Below are positions 31,209 through 39,629 of a stretch of DNA of 47,741 nucleotides, piece after piece. The DNA is from an uncultured Oscillospiraceae bacterium (GTDB lineage Bacteria; Bacillota; Clostridia; Oscillospirales; Oscillospiraceae). Position 1 is the first letter of the stretch. Every line of letters begins with the position of its first letter. The notes below the pieces were generated by a model that had not been told where the DNA came from, searched no databases, and saw only the letters and a program-made list of their open reading frames with translations. The position numbers and the translations under genes were made by a program. The stretch covers positions 1 through 47,741 of the forward strand of contig CALWXG010000014.1 of the NCBI GenBank assembly GCA_944385435.1, in the 5' to 3' direction.

Positions 31209-33812
31209 TCATCCCTCCAGCACGTCCAGCTGCCCGCCCCGGCGGTCCGCCGGGAATCCGTTCAGGTTGCACGCCTGGCCCGGGTCCTGCTCCATGCGGT
31301 CCGCCAGATACAGGTAGTACCGGGCGGCGCCGTCCCCGGGATTGTCGTGGGCCAGCTCCAGGAACATCCGCTTGGCCTGGGTCGTCTCACCGCTGTACAG
31401 CAGGAAGATACCCCGGGAGAACCGCTGCTGGGTGCTCTCCTTGCCCTTGCGCAGGCCGTAGGAATCCCCGTCGAAGATCTCGTAGACCCGGACGGGTTCC
31501 TGGTCCAGCCAGCACTTGCCCAGGTAGCGGCTGCCGTAGTGCTCCGCCCCGGCGATGATGGCCTCAGTGCACAGGACGCCGGCCTCCAGCCGGCCGCCCA
31601 GCCCGATCAGCTCCCGCACCGTGGAGAAACTGGTGGAGATGGTGGTGGGCTCCATCTGGGAGCTGTCCCCCACCACGCCAAGCATCACGTCCCCCACATC
31701 CAGGGCGATGTGCATCTCCACCGTGGGCAGTCCGTCCCGGCTGCGGGTCTCATTGAAGGCCAGCACATCCTGCTGGATGGCCACGGCGGTGCTCACCACC
31801 TGAGGCAGATCCTCCGGCATGACCACGTCGTAGCCGTTGTAGGCGAAGTTGAATACCGTGCCGTTTTTCTGGGCGGCGATGGATGCGGTGCGCTCAATGA
31901 CCTGGTTCACGCTGTCAAACAGCAGCCGGCTGTTGGACGCGTTGTACACCGGCTCCGGGAAGACAAAGCGCACCATCATCACCGCCATACGCCGGGAGGC
32001 AAAGGTATTCTTATCCACATCCAGGATGGTCTGCTTCCCCAGCAGGGCCAGCACCCGTTCCGGCACGAACCGCCGGTAGGCCCGGGCCACTGCGTCCCGC
32101 TCCTGGTCCCGCCGCTTCAGAGCGTCCGCCAGGCTGTTGAGGGAGCTGGCCATCACTTCAAACTCATCGCCGCTGCGCATCTTCAGCGGCTTGCGGCGCC
32201 AGCTGTCGCTGGAGAGCATCTCCATACCCCGGGACAGCTGCCGCACCCGGCACCCGATGACCAGCAGGATCAGCAGGAACACCGCCACCAGCAGCACGGC
32301 CCCCGCCGTCATGCCGCTGAGGAGCAGGGCGGGAGTCCCGCCCTGCACATCCAGGCAGAGAAACAGGACCTGCTCCCCCTCCAGGGCAATGGCCACCCGC
32401 AGCCGCCCGTCCTCCCGGTGCCCGGCGCTGCCGGACTCCAGGGCCCGGGCTGCCAGCCCGGCGTCAAAGGCGGGCTGCGCCTCGCCCCGGATGCCGTCCG
32501 GGGTCTCCCAGCCCTCGCCGCTCCGGCCTGCCACCATGGCCGACACGTTCCGGAACCGCTCCTGGGCGGCCTCCAGGCTCTGGGCCGCCAGCTCCGGCAG
32601 GGCCTCCGCCCCGGAGTCAGACTGCGCCCGCACCAGCCGGACCACGCTCTCCACCGCGGCCCGGTCCGCGGACAGGGCGGTGCGGCTCTGCTCCGGCCGG
32701 ACGATGCCCTCGCCCAGGGCCAGGAACACCGCCAGCACCAGCGCCGCCAGCACCACGCCCCAGTAGGCGGCCAGCGGGAGCCTGGCCCCCCGCCTGCCGC
32801 AGGCCAGGTACCAGATCACCAGCGCCGCCGCCAGGCAGGCCGCTCCGATGCCCGCCAGGCAGGCGATGGCCGCTCCCCGGCTGCCGTACAGCAGTCCGGT
32901 ACACTCCACGCTTCCGCTCTCCCCCGTCTGGATCAGGGTGTGCCCATCCACCAGCAGCAGCGCCTCGCCGGAGGCCGTCACCGCCATGGCCGTCAGCCTC
33001 CGCTCCCCCAGCACCTGGGCCAGGGAGAGCACCATGCGGGCATCCGAGCCGGTGAAATCGGTGAACCACAGCTCCAGGGTACTCCCGTCCAGGTAGTACA
33101 GGCCTGGTCCTGTCCGGGTCATGTAGGTCACCTGCTGGCCGCTCACATCCGCCGGGGCCTGGCTGCCGTCCATTACCAGCCAGCCGTCGCCCCCCAGCGC
33201 CAGGGTGCCGTCCGGAAGCACGGCGGCGGCCCCGGCATCCTGCCGGGCCTGGGCATCCGTCTGCACCACGCCCGCCGTGTCCATTCCGCACTGATAGGCC
33301 CGCACTTCACCCTCGGCCAGCAGGGCAAAGCACACCTGATCGCCGTCCTGAGAAAATGCATACAGCCGGGTCCCATTTCTGCGCTCGGCAGAGGATGTCC
33401 CCCGGCAAATTTCCCGCATCAGCCGCTCCGGCACTCCGCCCCGGTTCACCCGGTAGAGCGTCAGATGCTCTGCGTTGGCACTGTATACCGCCAGCAGGGC
33501 CCGGTCCTCCCCCATGGGATAGACCGCGCCGATGCTGCCGCCCGTCTCCTCGTCGGGCAGCTGCACCTGCCAGCTGCCCAGTCTCTCTCCCCCGGCGGTG
33601 AAGAAGCTCAGGCAGATGCCCTCCTCCCGCCAGTCCGCCGCGGCGGCCAGGCCGCCGGGGGTCAGGCCCATCTGGTCAAAGGAATCCGTTCCCCAGCCCG
33701 TCCGGGCCACGCTGCCCCAGTTCAGCAGCGCCGGCCGGGCCGCCAGGAACACGGCCCCGCACAACAGCGCCAATATGGCAATCAGGGCGATGACGCCCCT
33801 GGCTGCTCTCAT
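31209..33812 (-). CDS. Membrane receptor with degenerate class III nucleotidyl cyclase domain
   Basis: 867 residues. N-terminal helix (5-25), a beta-rich extracytoplasmic domain (about 30-310), two helices (about 314-365), a second extracytoplasmic helical sensor segment (370-495), another helix (about 498-520), a HAMP-like region and a class III cyclase fold (about 590-760), then a TPR-like tail. The cyclase fold is seen in RRFVPERVLALLGKQ, VEMHIALDVGDVMLGVVGD and GGRLEAGVLCTEAI. Both metal-binding aspartates are missing: the FADI position reads MVRFVF, and the GD position reads AYNGYD. It is therefore probably a non-catalytic sensor. The ATG at 33810-33812 overlaps the kinase-like gene stop (ATGA) and has GGGAGGAA upstream. 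Confidence 0.75.
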   Translation of the reverse strand: MRAARGVIALIAILALLCGAVFLAARPALLNWGSVARTGWGTDSFDQMGLTPGGLAAAADWREEGICLSFFTAGGERLGSWQVQLPDEETGGSIGAVYPMGEDRALLAVYSANAEHLTLYRVNRGGVPERLMREICRGTSSAERRNGTRLYAFSQDGDQVCFALLAEGEVRAYQCGMDTAGVVQTDAQARQDAGAAAVLPDGTLALGGDGWLVMDGSQAPADVSGQQVTYMTRTGPGLYYLDGSTLELWFTDFTGSDARMVLSLAQVLGERRLTAMAVTASGEALLLVDGHTLIQTGESGSVECTGLLYGSRGAAIACLAGIGAACLAAALVIWYLACGRRGARLPLAAYWGVVLAALVLAVFLALGEGIVRPEQSRTALSADRAAVESVVRLVRAQSDSGAEALPELAAQSLEAAQERFRNVSAMVAGRSGEGWETPDGIRGEAQPAFDAGLAARALESGSAGHREDGRLRVAIALEGEQVLFLCLDVQGGTPALLLSGMTAGAVLLVAVFLLILLVIGCRVRQLSRGMEMLSSDSWRRKPLKMRSGDEFEVMASSLNSLADALKRRDQERDAVARAYRRFVPERVLALLGKQTILDVDKNTFASRRMAVMMVRFVFPEPVYNASNSRLLFDSVNQVIERTASIAAQKNGTVFNFAYNGYDVVMPEDLPQVVSTAVAIQQDVLAFNETRSRDGLPTVEMHIALDVGDVMLGVVGDSSQMEPTTISTSFSTVRELIGLGGRLEAGVLCTEAIIAGAEHYGSRYLGKCWLDQEPVRVYEIFDGDSYGLRKGKESTQQRFSRGIFLLYSGETTQAKRMFLELAHDNPGDGAARYYLYLADRMEQDPGQACNLNGFPADRRGGQLDVLEG

Positions 33813-34549
33813 CCCGGATTCCTCCCTCTCTTCTTTTTTCTGGAAAACCACCGCTTCACCCGGGTAATCCCCCTGGCGAAAAAGTTCTTGTTCTCATAGA
33901 TCTCGTACTGCTCCTGAAGGCCGGGCAGGATATCCCGCCAGGCGGCGTACAGGGCCACAATGGTGGGAAACTCCCCCCGCCGCAGCCGGGCCAGGAAGGC
34001 GGCCTCCTCGTCCGGGCTGTCCAGCCGGCCCAGCAGGATCTTGCGCACCTGGTCCCCGGCCAGCAGCGGCAGCTCCCGGGGACCCAGCTCCGGGGCCGGG
34101 CGGAGCATGTACCGCACCGACACCCGCCGCTTCTCCACGTCAATGCGCAGGTTGTCGGACAGCATGGCCGCACAGCTGATCTCCGGGGGCAGGTTGGCCA
34201 TGGACAGGGCCTGGTGGAGCACCAGCTGGGCAAAGTCCAGCCGATCCCGCCACTCCCACCGGTCTCCCCGGTGGAATACCCGGTCAATCTCCTCCCCGCT
34301 ACAGGGGTCGAAGACCGCCACCAGGGTGTCGTTTTCCAGAAACAGCCCCCGCAGTGCCGGGCAGTCCTCCTGCCGCACGGCGGAACAGAGCCTACCGTAG
34401 CGGGCCATCTGTTCTCCCTCAAAGAAATTCAGCAGGCAGGCAGGGGTCTCCCGGTCCTGGATGTCCACCGCCTCCGCCAGGGCATAGTCCGTCTCACTCC
34501 ACAGCACCCGGACCACCTTATATCTCTCCCGGACCAGCATGGTCTCCAC
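33809..34549 (-). CDS. Kinase-like protein, probable pseudokinase
   Basis: 246 residues whose pattern resembles a short protein-kinase fold: an N-lobe (ERYKVVRVLWSETDYALAEAVD, then ACLLNFFEG) and a C-lobe region with LVLHQALSMANLPPEISCAAMLSDNLRIDVEKRRVSVRYM-like spacing, where a kinase would have its HRD...N...DFG segments. The glycine loop, lysine, HRD aspartate and DFG are absent, so no phosphotransfer is expected. The basic C-terminus (RGITRVKRWFSRKKKRGRN) could contact membrane or nucleic acid. I choose the GTG at 34547-34549, which has GGAGGGG eight bases upstream. The stop overlaps the degenerate-cyclase receptor start, so the two are translationally coupled and may form a complex. Family assignment is tentative. 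Confidence 0.5.
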   Translation of the reverse strand: METMLVRERYKVVRVLWSETDYALAEAVDIQDRETPACLLNFFEGEQMARYGRLCSAVRQEDCPALRGLFLENDTLVAVFDPCSGEEIDRVFHRGDRWEWRDRLDFAQLVLHQALSMANLPPEISCAAMLSDNLRIDVEKRRVSVRYMLRPAPELGPRELPLLAGDQVRKILLGRLDSPDEEAAFLARLRRGEFPTIVALYAAWRDILPGLQEQYEIYENKNFFARGITRVKRWFSRKKKRGRNPG

Positions 34550-34595
34550 AGGCCGCTCCCCTCCTTGTTCCCACCGCCGGCCGGCAGCCGGCGAG

Positions 34596-36377
34596 TTATT
34601 CCACAATCACAAACGCGCTGGCGGACACGTCCGGGTCCGCGCTGCACACTGCCGTGATCTCATAGGTGCCCGGCAGCTCCGGGGCCTGATAGACGCCGTT
34701 GCGGTCAATCACGCCGCCGTTCTCCTCCTTGACGCTCCACATCACGCCCTTGTCCTCGCTGCCCACCACTTCCGCCAGGAACTGGAGCCGGCCCCGGCAG
34801 CTCATGTGGGAGAACTCCGGCGTCAGCCGGATGGACACCGGCCGGTTGGCCAGGATCCGGCTGGTATCCCGCTCCGGCTTCTGGGCGAAATAGTGTACGG
34901 TGATGCGGTTGCCCTCCACCATGTCGTGGAGCCACAGACCGATGCGCATGGTGCCCCGCTCCGGGTACACCAGGGCCGCCGCCTCCACCCAGGGGGGCGT
35001 CACCGGCGAGCTCTTGCCCCGGAACACCTCGGTATTGCCGCAGCACAGGGCGGTCTCCCCGCCGGACTTCTGGTCCTCAAACTCGATGCTCAGCCGGATG
35101 TCCACCGCGCCGGGGCCCAGGCCGTGGGCGATCTCGTCGGAGTAGACCTTGCTGTTCACCCGCAGGCCGCCGGGCATGGTCATATCCACCGTGCCGTGGG
35201 ACACCGCGTAGTCGTACTGCTCCGGGGAGGGGATGGCGAAGTCCAGGTGCAGCGCGCCGGCCGAGCGCTGGTAGACCGCCCGCACATCCGGCTTCTGCCA
35301 GTACTCCAGGCTGCGCACCGAGGTGGTCACCGTCTGCAGCCCCGCCTGCTCCCGCAGGCTGGAAGACCGGCTCTGCCGCTGCCGGAAGGGCAGATTGGTC
35401 ACCGAGGCCAGGAACACGCCGCCGGCGGAGTTGATCAGCTCCAGCTTGGCCAGATAGATGGGCAGGTCCCGGCCCCGCAGCCGCCGCTCCAGATTGTCCA
35501 TGCTCTGGCGGCGGGTCTCCAGCTGCTCCTGGCCGGCGCACAGGTGGCAGGCGGCCTCAATCTCGATGTAATTCTTATAGCTGTGGCTGCCCAGCTCCAG
35601 GTTGATCTCCCCGCCGGCGGGGAACAGGGGGCAGTCCACATCGCTCAGCTTCCGGGCCTTCAGCTTGAACTGCACCGGATAGACCCGGCGCCGCTCCTCC
35701 GGGCTCTCCTGGAACTCCAGATGGAGCCGGCCGTCCTCGCTCTCCACCAGGGCGCTCTCCCCCTCCAGGAGGAACTGCACCGGGGGCGTCTTCTCGTTCT
35801 TTACCACCAGCACCTCCGCCGGGAACTCCTCCCCGGCGCACACCGCCTCCGGCACGGTCAGCACCAGCGTCAGCTCCTGGCTGGCGTAGAGGATGCACAC
35901 GTTGTCCCGGCCTTCCGCCTCCATCAGGCGCCGGTACTCCGGCGGCTGGGCGGTGAGGAACAGGCGGCTGCCCTCCCGGGTGACATTGCACTGACGGCTC
36001 TCCCCCGTGTCCGCGCCCACCGCGTTCACCGGCTCCCGGTCCGTCTCGTCGTACTGCAGGCACAGATAGGCGCTCTCGTGGCCCAGCAGGGTCTCCTGCC
36101 CCTCCAGCATCTGCAGCTTGCGGAGCATGGGCTCCTCCACCACCACCATGCGCCCCTGGTAGTCCAGGGCCATGCCGCTCTCAATGAGCAGCGTGGAGTC
36201 GTCGCTGGCGCTCACGCCCAGGCCGCAGACCACACCGGCCCCCAGCGCCAGACGGTTCAGCAGCTGGCTCTTCTGCCGCCCGTATCTCTGCTCCAGGCTG
36301 AAATCCTGGGCGGTCAGCAGTTTCCCATAAAAATACCGGTTGCGCTCTATGGGAAAAAAGTCCGTGTTCTTACTCAT
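34596..36377 (-). CDS. Baseplate-associated protein with phage-tail N-terminal motif and C-terminal Ig-like domain
   Basis: 593 residues. The first 60 residues (RNRYFYGKLLTAQDFSLEQRYG...LALGAGVVCGLGV) match a module found near the start of many eCIS and phage tail-end proteins, usually of the form YFxGxLLxxxDFxxEQ followed by HGxGVVxGL. The middle is beta-rich with two helical stretches (LETRRQSMDNLERRLRG), and the last 85 residues look like a bacterial Ig-like (BIG2) domain (VMWSVKEENGGVIDRNGVY). Probably a fibre, fibre-adaptor or baseplate wedge accessory. The gene overlaps the tail-protein-I gene by 8 bp. No enzyme motif is seen. Confidence 0.7.
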   Translation of the reverse strand: MSKNTDFFPIERNRYFYGKLLTAQDFSLEQRYGRQKSQLLNRLALGAGVVCGLGVSASDDSTLLIESGMALDYQGRMVVVEEPMLRKLQMLEGQETLLGHESAYLCLQYDETDREPVNAVGADTGESRQCNVTREGSRLFLTAQPPEYRRLMEAEGRDNVCILYASQELTLVLTVPEAVCAGEEFPAEVLVVKNEKTPPVQFLLEGESALVESEDGRLHLEFQESPEERRRVYPVQFKLKARKLSDVDCPLFPAGGEINLELGSHSYKNYIEIEAACHLCAGQEQLETRRQSMDNLERRLRGRDLPIYLAKLELINSAGGVFLASVTNLPFRQRQSRSSSLREQAGLQTVTTSVRSLEYWQKPDVRAVYQRSAGALHLDFAIPSPEQYDYAVSHGTVDMTMPGGLRVNSKVYSDEIAHGLGPGAVDIRLSIEFEDQKSGGETALCCGNTEVFRGKSSPVTPPWVEAAALVYPERGTMRIGLWLHDMVEGNRITVHYFAQKPERDTSRILANRPVSIRLTPEFSHMSCRGRLQFLAEVVGSEDKGVMWSVKEENGGVIDRNGVYQAPELPGTYEITAVCSADPDVSASAFVIVE

Positions 36378-37455
36378 GGTCTGCTCCTCCTATCGTCGTA
36401 TCATAGTGGATCGTCATTTTTTCATCTATGGCCGCCGGGACATAGTCGCTGATCCGGGAGTTGATGCCCAGGTAGGTGTGCCAGTCCAGCTGCACGCAGG
36501 GCTTGAGCAGCACCAGCTCCAGGGTGCACTCCGCCGGGATCAGCTCCCCCATCCGGCTCAGGAACCGCTCCAGGCTGCGCTGGTCCGGGAAGGTGTCCTG
36601 GGGCAGCAGCAAGAAGAACCGGTAGGGGTCCTCCCCGTAGAGCTTCCGGTACAGCGCCGGGTTGCGGCAGTCCGGATCGTTGGGATCCACCGCAAAATGT
36701 TCAATCAGCCAGGGTTTGCGCCCGGTGAGCCGGCAGACGCTGCGGGCCACCCCCTGGGTGGTGTACATCCGTTCATATTCCTCCAGAACCTGGGGCAGAC
36801 GCCGGCGCAGGTCGCCGTCCTCCTCCGGATCCACGCACAGCCAGCGGGCCAGAAACTCCAGCAGCTCCCGGGGCGCGCTGGCCAGATCCAGCAGCCGGGG
36901 CACCTCCCCGATGGCCTTCTCCATGTCCTGGAACATGGAGTTGAAGATGGACAGGTACCGGTAGGTGAAGTCCTGCTCCCGGTAGATGGCGGGCAGGTAA
37001 TCCACCATGTGGTCGCCCCCCATGCGCAGGGACAGGGCGTCCACCCGGGGCCGCTGGGCACCTCCGGCGGTCAGCTCCAGGGCGAGCCACAGATACCGCC
37101 CGGTACAGCCCAGCCAGGCGTCCAGGGCGGTGGCGGCAGGGGGTCCGAACAGGCTCTGGACCTGGGCGGAAAAGGTCTGACCCGGCTCCAGCCCGGACCA
37201 GTCCGGCCAGTCCGCCCGGTCCGAGGCCCGGACATAGACCCGGATGCTGCCGTCCCGGGGCACGCTGCCCCGCAGCTTCAGCCGGCTCCACCGGAACCCG
37301 GCCTCGCCGCCGTCCACCGGGGCCAGACAGGCGATGCCGGTAAAGGCGTCCGGGGCCAGCTCCAGGCTGTCCCCCCGGCACACGGTGTTCCAGCTGAGGC
37401 CGCTCTCCCACTGCTCATGACAGCACAGGGTGAGATAGGTCTGTGTCTCGCTCAT
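36370..37455 (-). CDS. Tail protein I-like baseplate component (P2 gpI family)
   Basis: 361 residues. The central and C-terminal part (about 150-330) matches phage tail protein I / eCIS wedge proteins: VDYLPAIYREQDFTYRYLSIFN, EFLARWLCVDPE and EEYERMYTTQGVARSVCRLTGRKPWLIE are the characteristic stretches, including the family's (Y/F)xxxGT-like turn. An N-terminal beta domain (1-140) is extra, as often in eCIS versions. The protein belongs with the two baseplate-J proteins in the wedge. The ATG at 37453-37455 has GGGAAGAG upstream. A 79-bp gap with a GGCCCGG/CCGGGCC hairpin (37474-37488) separates it from the preceding gene. Confidence 0.8.
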   Translation of the reverse strand: MSETQTYLTLCCHEQWESGLSWNTVCRGDSLELAPDAFTGIACLAPVDGGEAGFRWSRLKLRGSVPRDGSIRVYVRASDRADWPDWSGLEPGQTFSAQVQSLFGPPAATALDAWLGCTGRYLWLALELTAGGAQRPRVDALSLRMGGDHMVDYLPAIYREQDFTYRYLSIFNSMFQDMEKAIGEVPRLLDLASAPRELLEFLARWLCVDPEEDGDLRRRLPQVLEEYERMYTTQGVARSVCRLTGRKPWLIEHFAVDPNDPDCRNPALYRKLYGEDPYRFFLLLPQDTFPDQRSLERFLSRMGELIPAECTLELVLLKPCVQLDWHTYLGINSRISDYVPAAIDEKMTIHYDTTIGGADHE

Positions 37456-37534
37456 ACGCGCTCTTCCCTTCCCGGCCCGGTCCGGGCCGTCCCATCAAAG
37501 CGTCCCCGCGTCCTTCCGGGGACCGGCGGGCCGC

Positions 37535-39586
37535 TCAGGCCCGCAGCAGCTGGATCTCCGTGCGCACCAGATCCGCGATGGCGTCCGGCGGGATCTGCAG
37601 GTCCCCCGACGCCGTCTCATAGCTGTTCTGATCCAGGCCCCGCACCTGGGCCCGGCGCACCTGCAGCACGCCCGGGCACTTCTGCAGCGCCGCCATCACG
37701 TCGTCCAGCCGGACATAGGCGCCGATGTTCTCCTCCCGGGGGGCAAACCGCCGCTCCAGCGCCTGCCGCACGTCCTCCTCCCGGGCGCCCGCTCCGGCCA
37801 GCAGCTGGACGGACAGGGCGAAGGGCACATACCGGGCGGGCACCACCCGGGTGCGCACGCAGATGGGCCGATACCGCTCCATCTGCCGGCTCACCGCCTC
37901 CAGGAACCGCCGGTCCGCCCTGGGATGGGACTCCTCACTGGCGGGCAGCACCACCACGGTCACCGACGCGCTGCTCCGGCGCTGGCCCCAGCGGGGATCC
38001 GCCCCGGGCAGGGCCTTCACCCCCGCCACCCGCAGGCCGGGGGTCTGCCGGACCCGCCGCTCATAGTCCTCTGCGGACAGGCACTTGGAGGTGGTACTCA
38101 GTTTCTTCAGCAGCCTGCCCCGGCACTGGGCCAGGCTCTCCCGGTCCCAGCCGCCCCAGGCGGGGTCGTTCTCCGCCCGGATGCCGTCGGGCAGGGTCAG
38201 GCCCGCGTCCGCCGGCACATTGCCGCCGCCGCACCGGGACAGGATCAGTTCCGTCACCAGGATGGCGCCGAACCCGGAGGCAGGCACCGCCCCATGCTCC
38301 CCGTCGCCGAACTCCAGCAGCTCCCGCTGGGGATCGTAGGCAAATACCCGGTCCCGGGGTCCGCAGGCGGACAGGTCCTGGGTCAGACGCCACACCTCCG
38401 GCCGGACGCTGCCGTCCTCCTCCCGGGTCAGGCACAGCAGCCGCAGGTGCCGGGTGAGCACCTGCTGGCCGCCCAGGTCCAGAAACAGCTGCTGGCCGGG
38501 CAGCCCCGTGCCGTCGAAGAACAGGCCCTGGGTGTGGATGGGGTCCAGCGCCGCCACCAGCAGGTTGTCCGCCCCGTCCCGGGCCGCGCCGGTGCCGTCC
38601 ACCGTCAGCCGCAGGCCCTCCGGGCCCCGCAGGGCCTGGTAGGCGTCGGTCTGCCTCCAGCCCGACGGAGTGCGCAGGAACACCGCCAGCTGCCCGGCCG
38701 CGGCCTGGGCGCTGGCCGCCAGCACCTGCTGGTCCGGCCCGTCCGCAATGGTAAATTCATAGGTCCTGGCCCGGCTCTCCTGCTGGGCGGCCCGGAACCG
38801 GTCCGCCCACATGCCGCTCAGACGCACCCGCTCCTCGCATCCCGGGTCCGTCTGCCGCAGGCGGATCCAGTACAGGCCGTCCTCCCCCGGCTGCCAGCAC
38901 TCCGGGACGGACAGCGTCACCGCCCCGCTCCAGCTCAGGGACCAGGTCTCATCTTCCAGGGGCGCCGTCTCCCCGGCCCCCACCAGTTCCCAGTTCAGGG
39001 TCCTGGGAGGCGGCGTCACCTCGTCCGGCCGGTTCCGGACCACCCCTTCCGGCCGCTCCACCCGGAACCAGAGCCGGAGCGTCTCTCCGGCCGGCCGGGA
39101 CAGGCCCAGCAGCAGCGCGCTGTCCTCCCCGCCGAACAGGAAGGGGGCAAAGGGAGTGCCCCCGGCACACAGCTCGGTGATGTCCGTGCGCTCCCCGCCC
39201 TGCTCTGCCAGCACCCGCTCCAGGCGGGGGCGGTGGACCGGCACCGCCTCCAGCAGCTCAAAGCACAGGCCGCCCGGCCCGGCCAGCCGGGTCAGGGGCA
39301 GATAGGCCCCCGCCTGCTCCGGCAGCTCCAGGGTGCACACCGCCGCCTGTTCCTCCCGCAGCTCCATGCCAGCCAGCTCCAGCAGCTTGCGCCGGATGTC
39401 CGGCGTGATCTGGTCCATGTAATACTGCTGCAGCTCCTTGTACCAGGCCATCAGTTCCAGAATGGTAATGCCCGGGTCGTGAGAGTTGTGGTCCGTCCAC
39501 ACCGGACACAGCCAGGGAAGCCGTGCCAGCGCCTCCGATACAATCTCCTCATAGCTCTGGTTGTCCAGTTTTCTGGGAGTGAGCAC
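37535..39586 (-). CDS. Baseplate J-like wedge protein (second copy, Afp12-like)
   Basis: 683 residues, a baseplate J/gp6-like protein. The N-terminus LPWLCPVWTDHNSHDPGITILELMAWYKELQQYYMDQI carries the hallmark HDPGITILE motif, a long inserted beta region follows (about 100-430), and the C-terminal third (AEDYERRVRQTPGLRVAGVKAL, ...REENIGAYVRLDDVMAALQKCPGVLQV) is the baseplate_J core. Two paralogous J proteins per particle are usual in eCIS. The start is GTG at 39584-39586 with AGGAGG eight bases upstream; no ATG fits. Followed at 79 bp by the tail-protein-I gene. Confidence 0.9.
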   Translation of the reverse strand: MLTPRKLDNQSYEEIVSEALARLPWLCPVWTDHNSHDPGITILELMAWYKELQQYYMDQITPDIRRKLLELAGMELREEQAAVCTLELPEQAGAYLPLTRLAGPGGLCFELLEAVPVHRPRLERVLAEQGGERTDITELCAGGTPFAPFLFGGEDSALLLGLSRPAGETLRLWFRVERPEGVVRNRPDEVTPPPRTLNWELVGAGETAPLEDETWSLSWSGAVTLSVPECWQPGEDGLYWIRLRQTDPGCEERVRLSGMWADRFRAAQQESRARTYEFTIADGPDQQVLAASAQAAAGQLAVFLRTPSGWRQTDAYQALRGPEGLRLTVDGTGAARDGADNLLVAALDPIHTQGLFFDGTGLPGQQLFLDLGGQQVLTRHLRLLCLTREEDGSVRPEVWRLTQDLSACGPRDRVFAYDPQRELLEFGDGEHGAVPASGFGAILVTELILSRCGGGNVPADAGLTLPDGIRAENDPAWGGWDRESLAQCRGRLLKKLSTTSKCLSAEDYERRVRQTPGLRVAGVKALPGADPRWGQRRSSASVTVVVLPASEESHPRADRRFLEAVSRQMERYRPICVRTRVVPARYVPFALSVQLLAGAGAREEDVRQALERRFAPREENIGAYVRLDDVMAALQKCPGVLQVRRAQVRGLDQNSYETASGDLQIPPDAIADLVRTEIQLLRA

Positions 39587-39629
39587 GCCGCTCCCCTCCT
39601 TTCCTCCGGGCCCGGGGGCCCGCAATTTC

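Noticed and set aside
30807-33899. A 1030-codon open frame on the plus strand
   Set aside because: It lies opposite the receptor and tail-anchored genes, has no family features, no ribosome site and proline/arginine/histidine-rich composition typical of antisense frames in GC-rich DNA.
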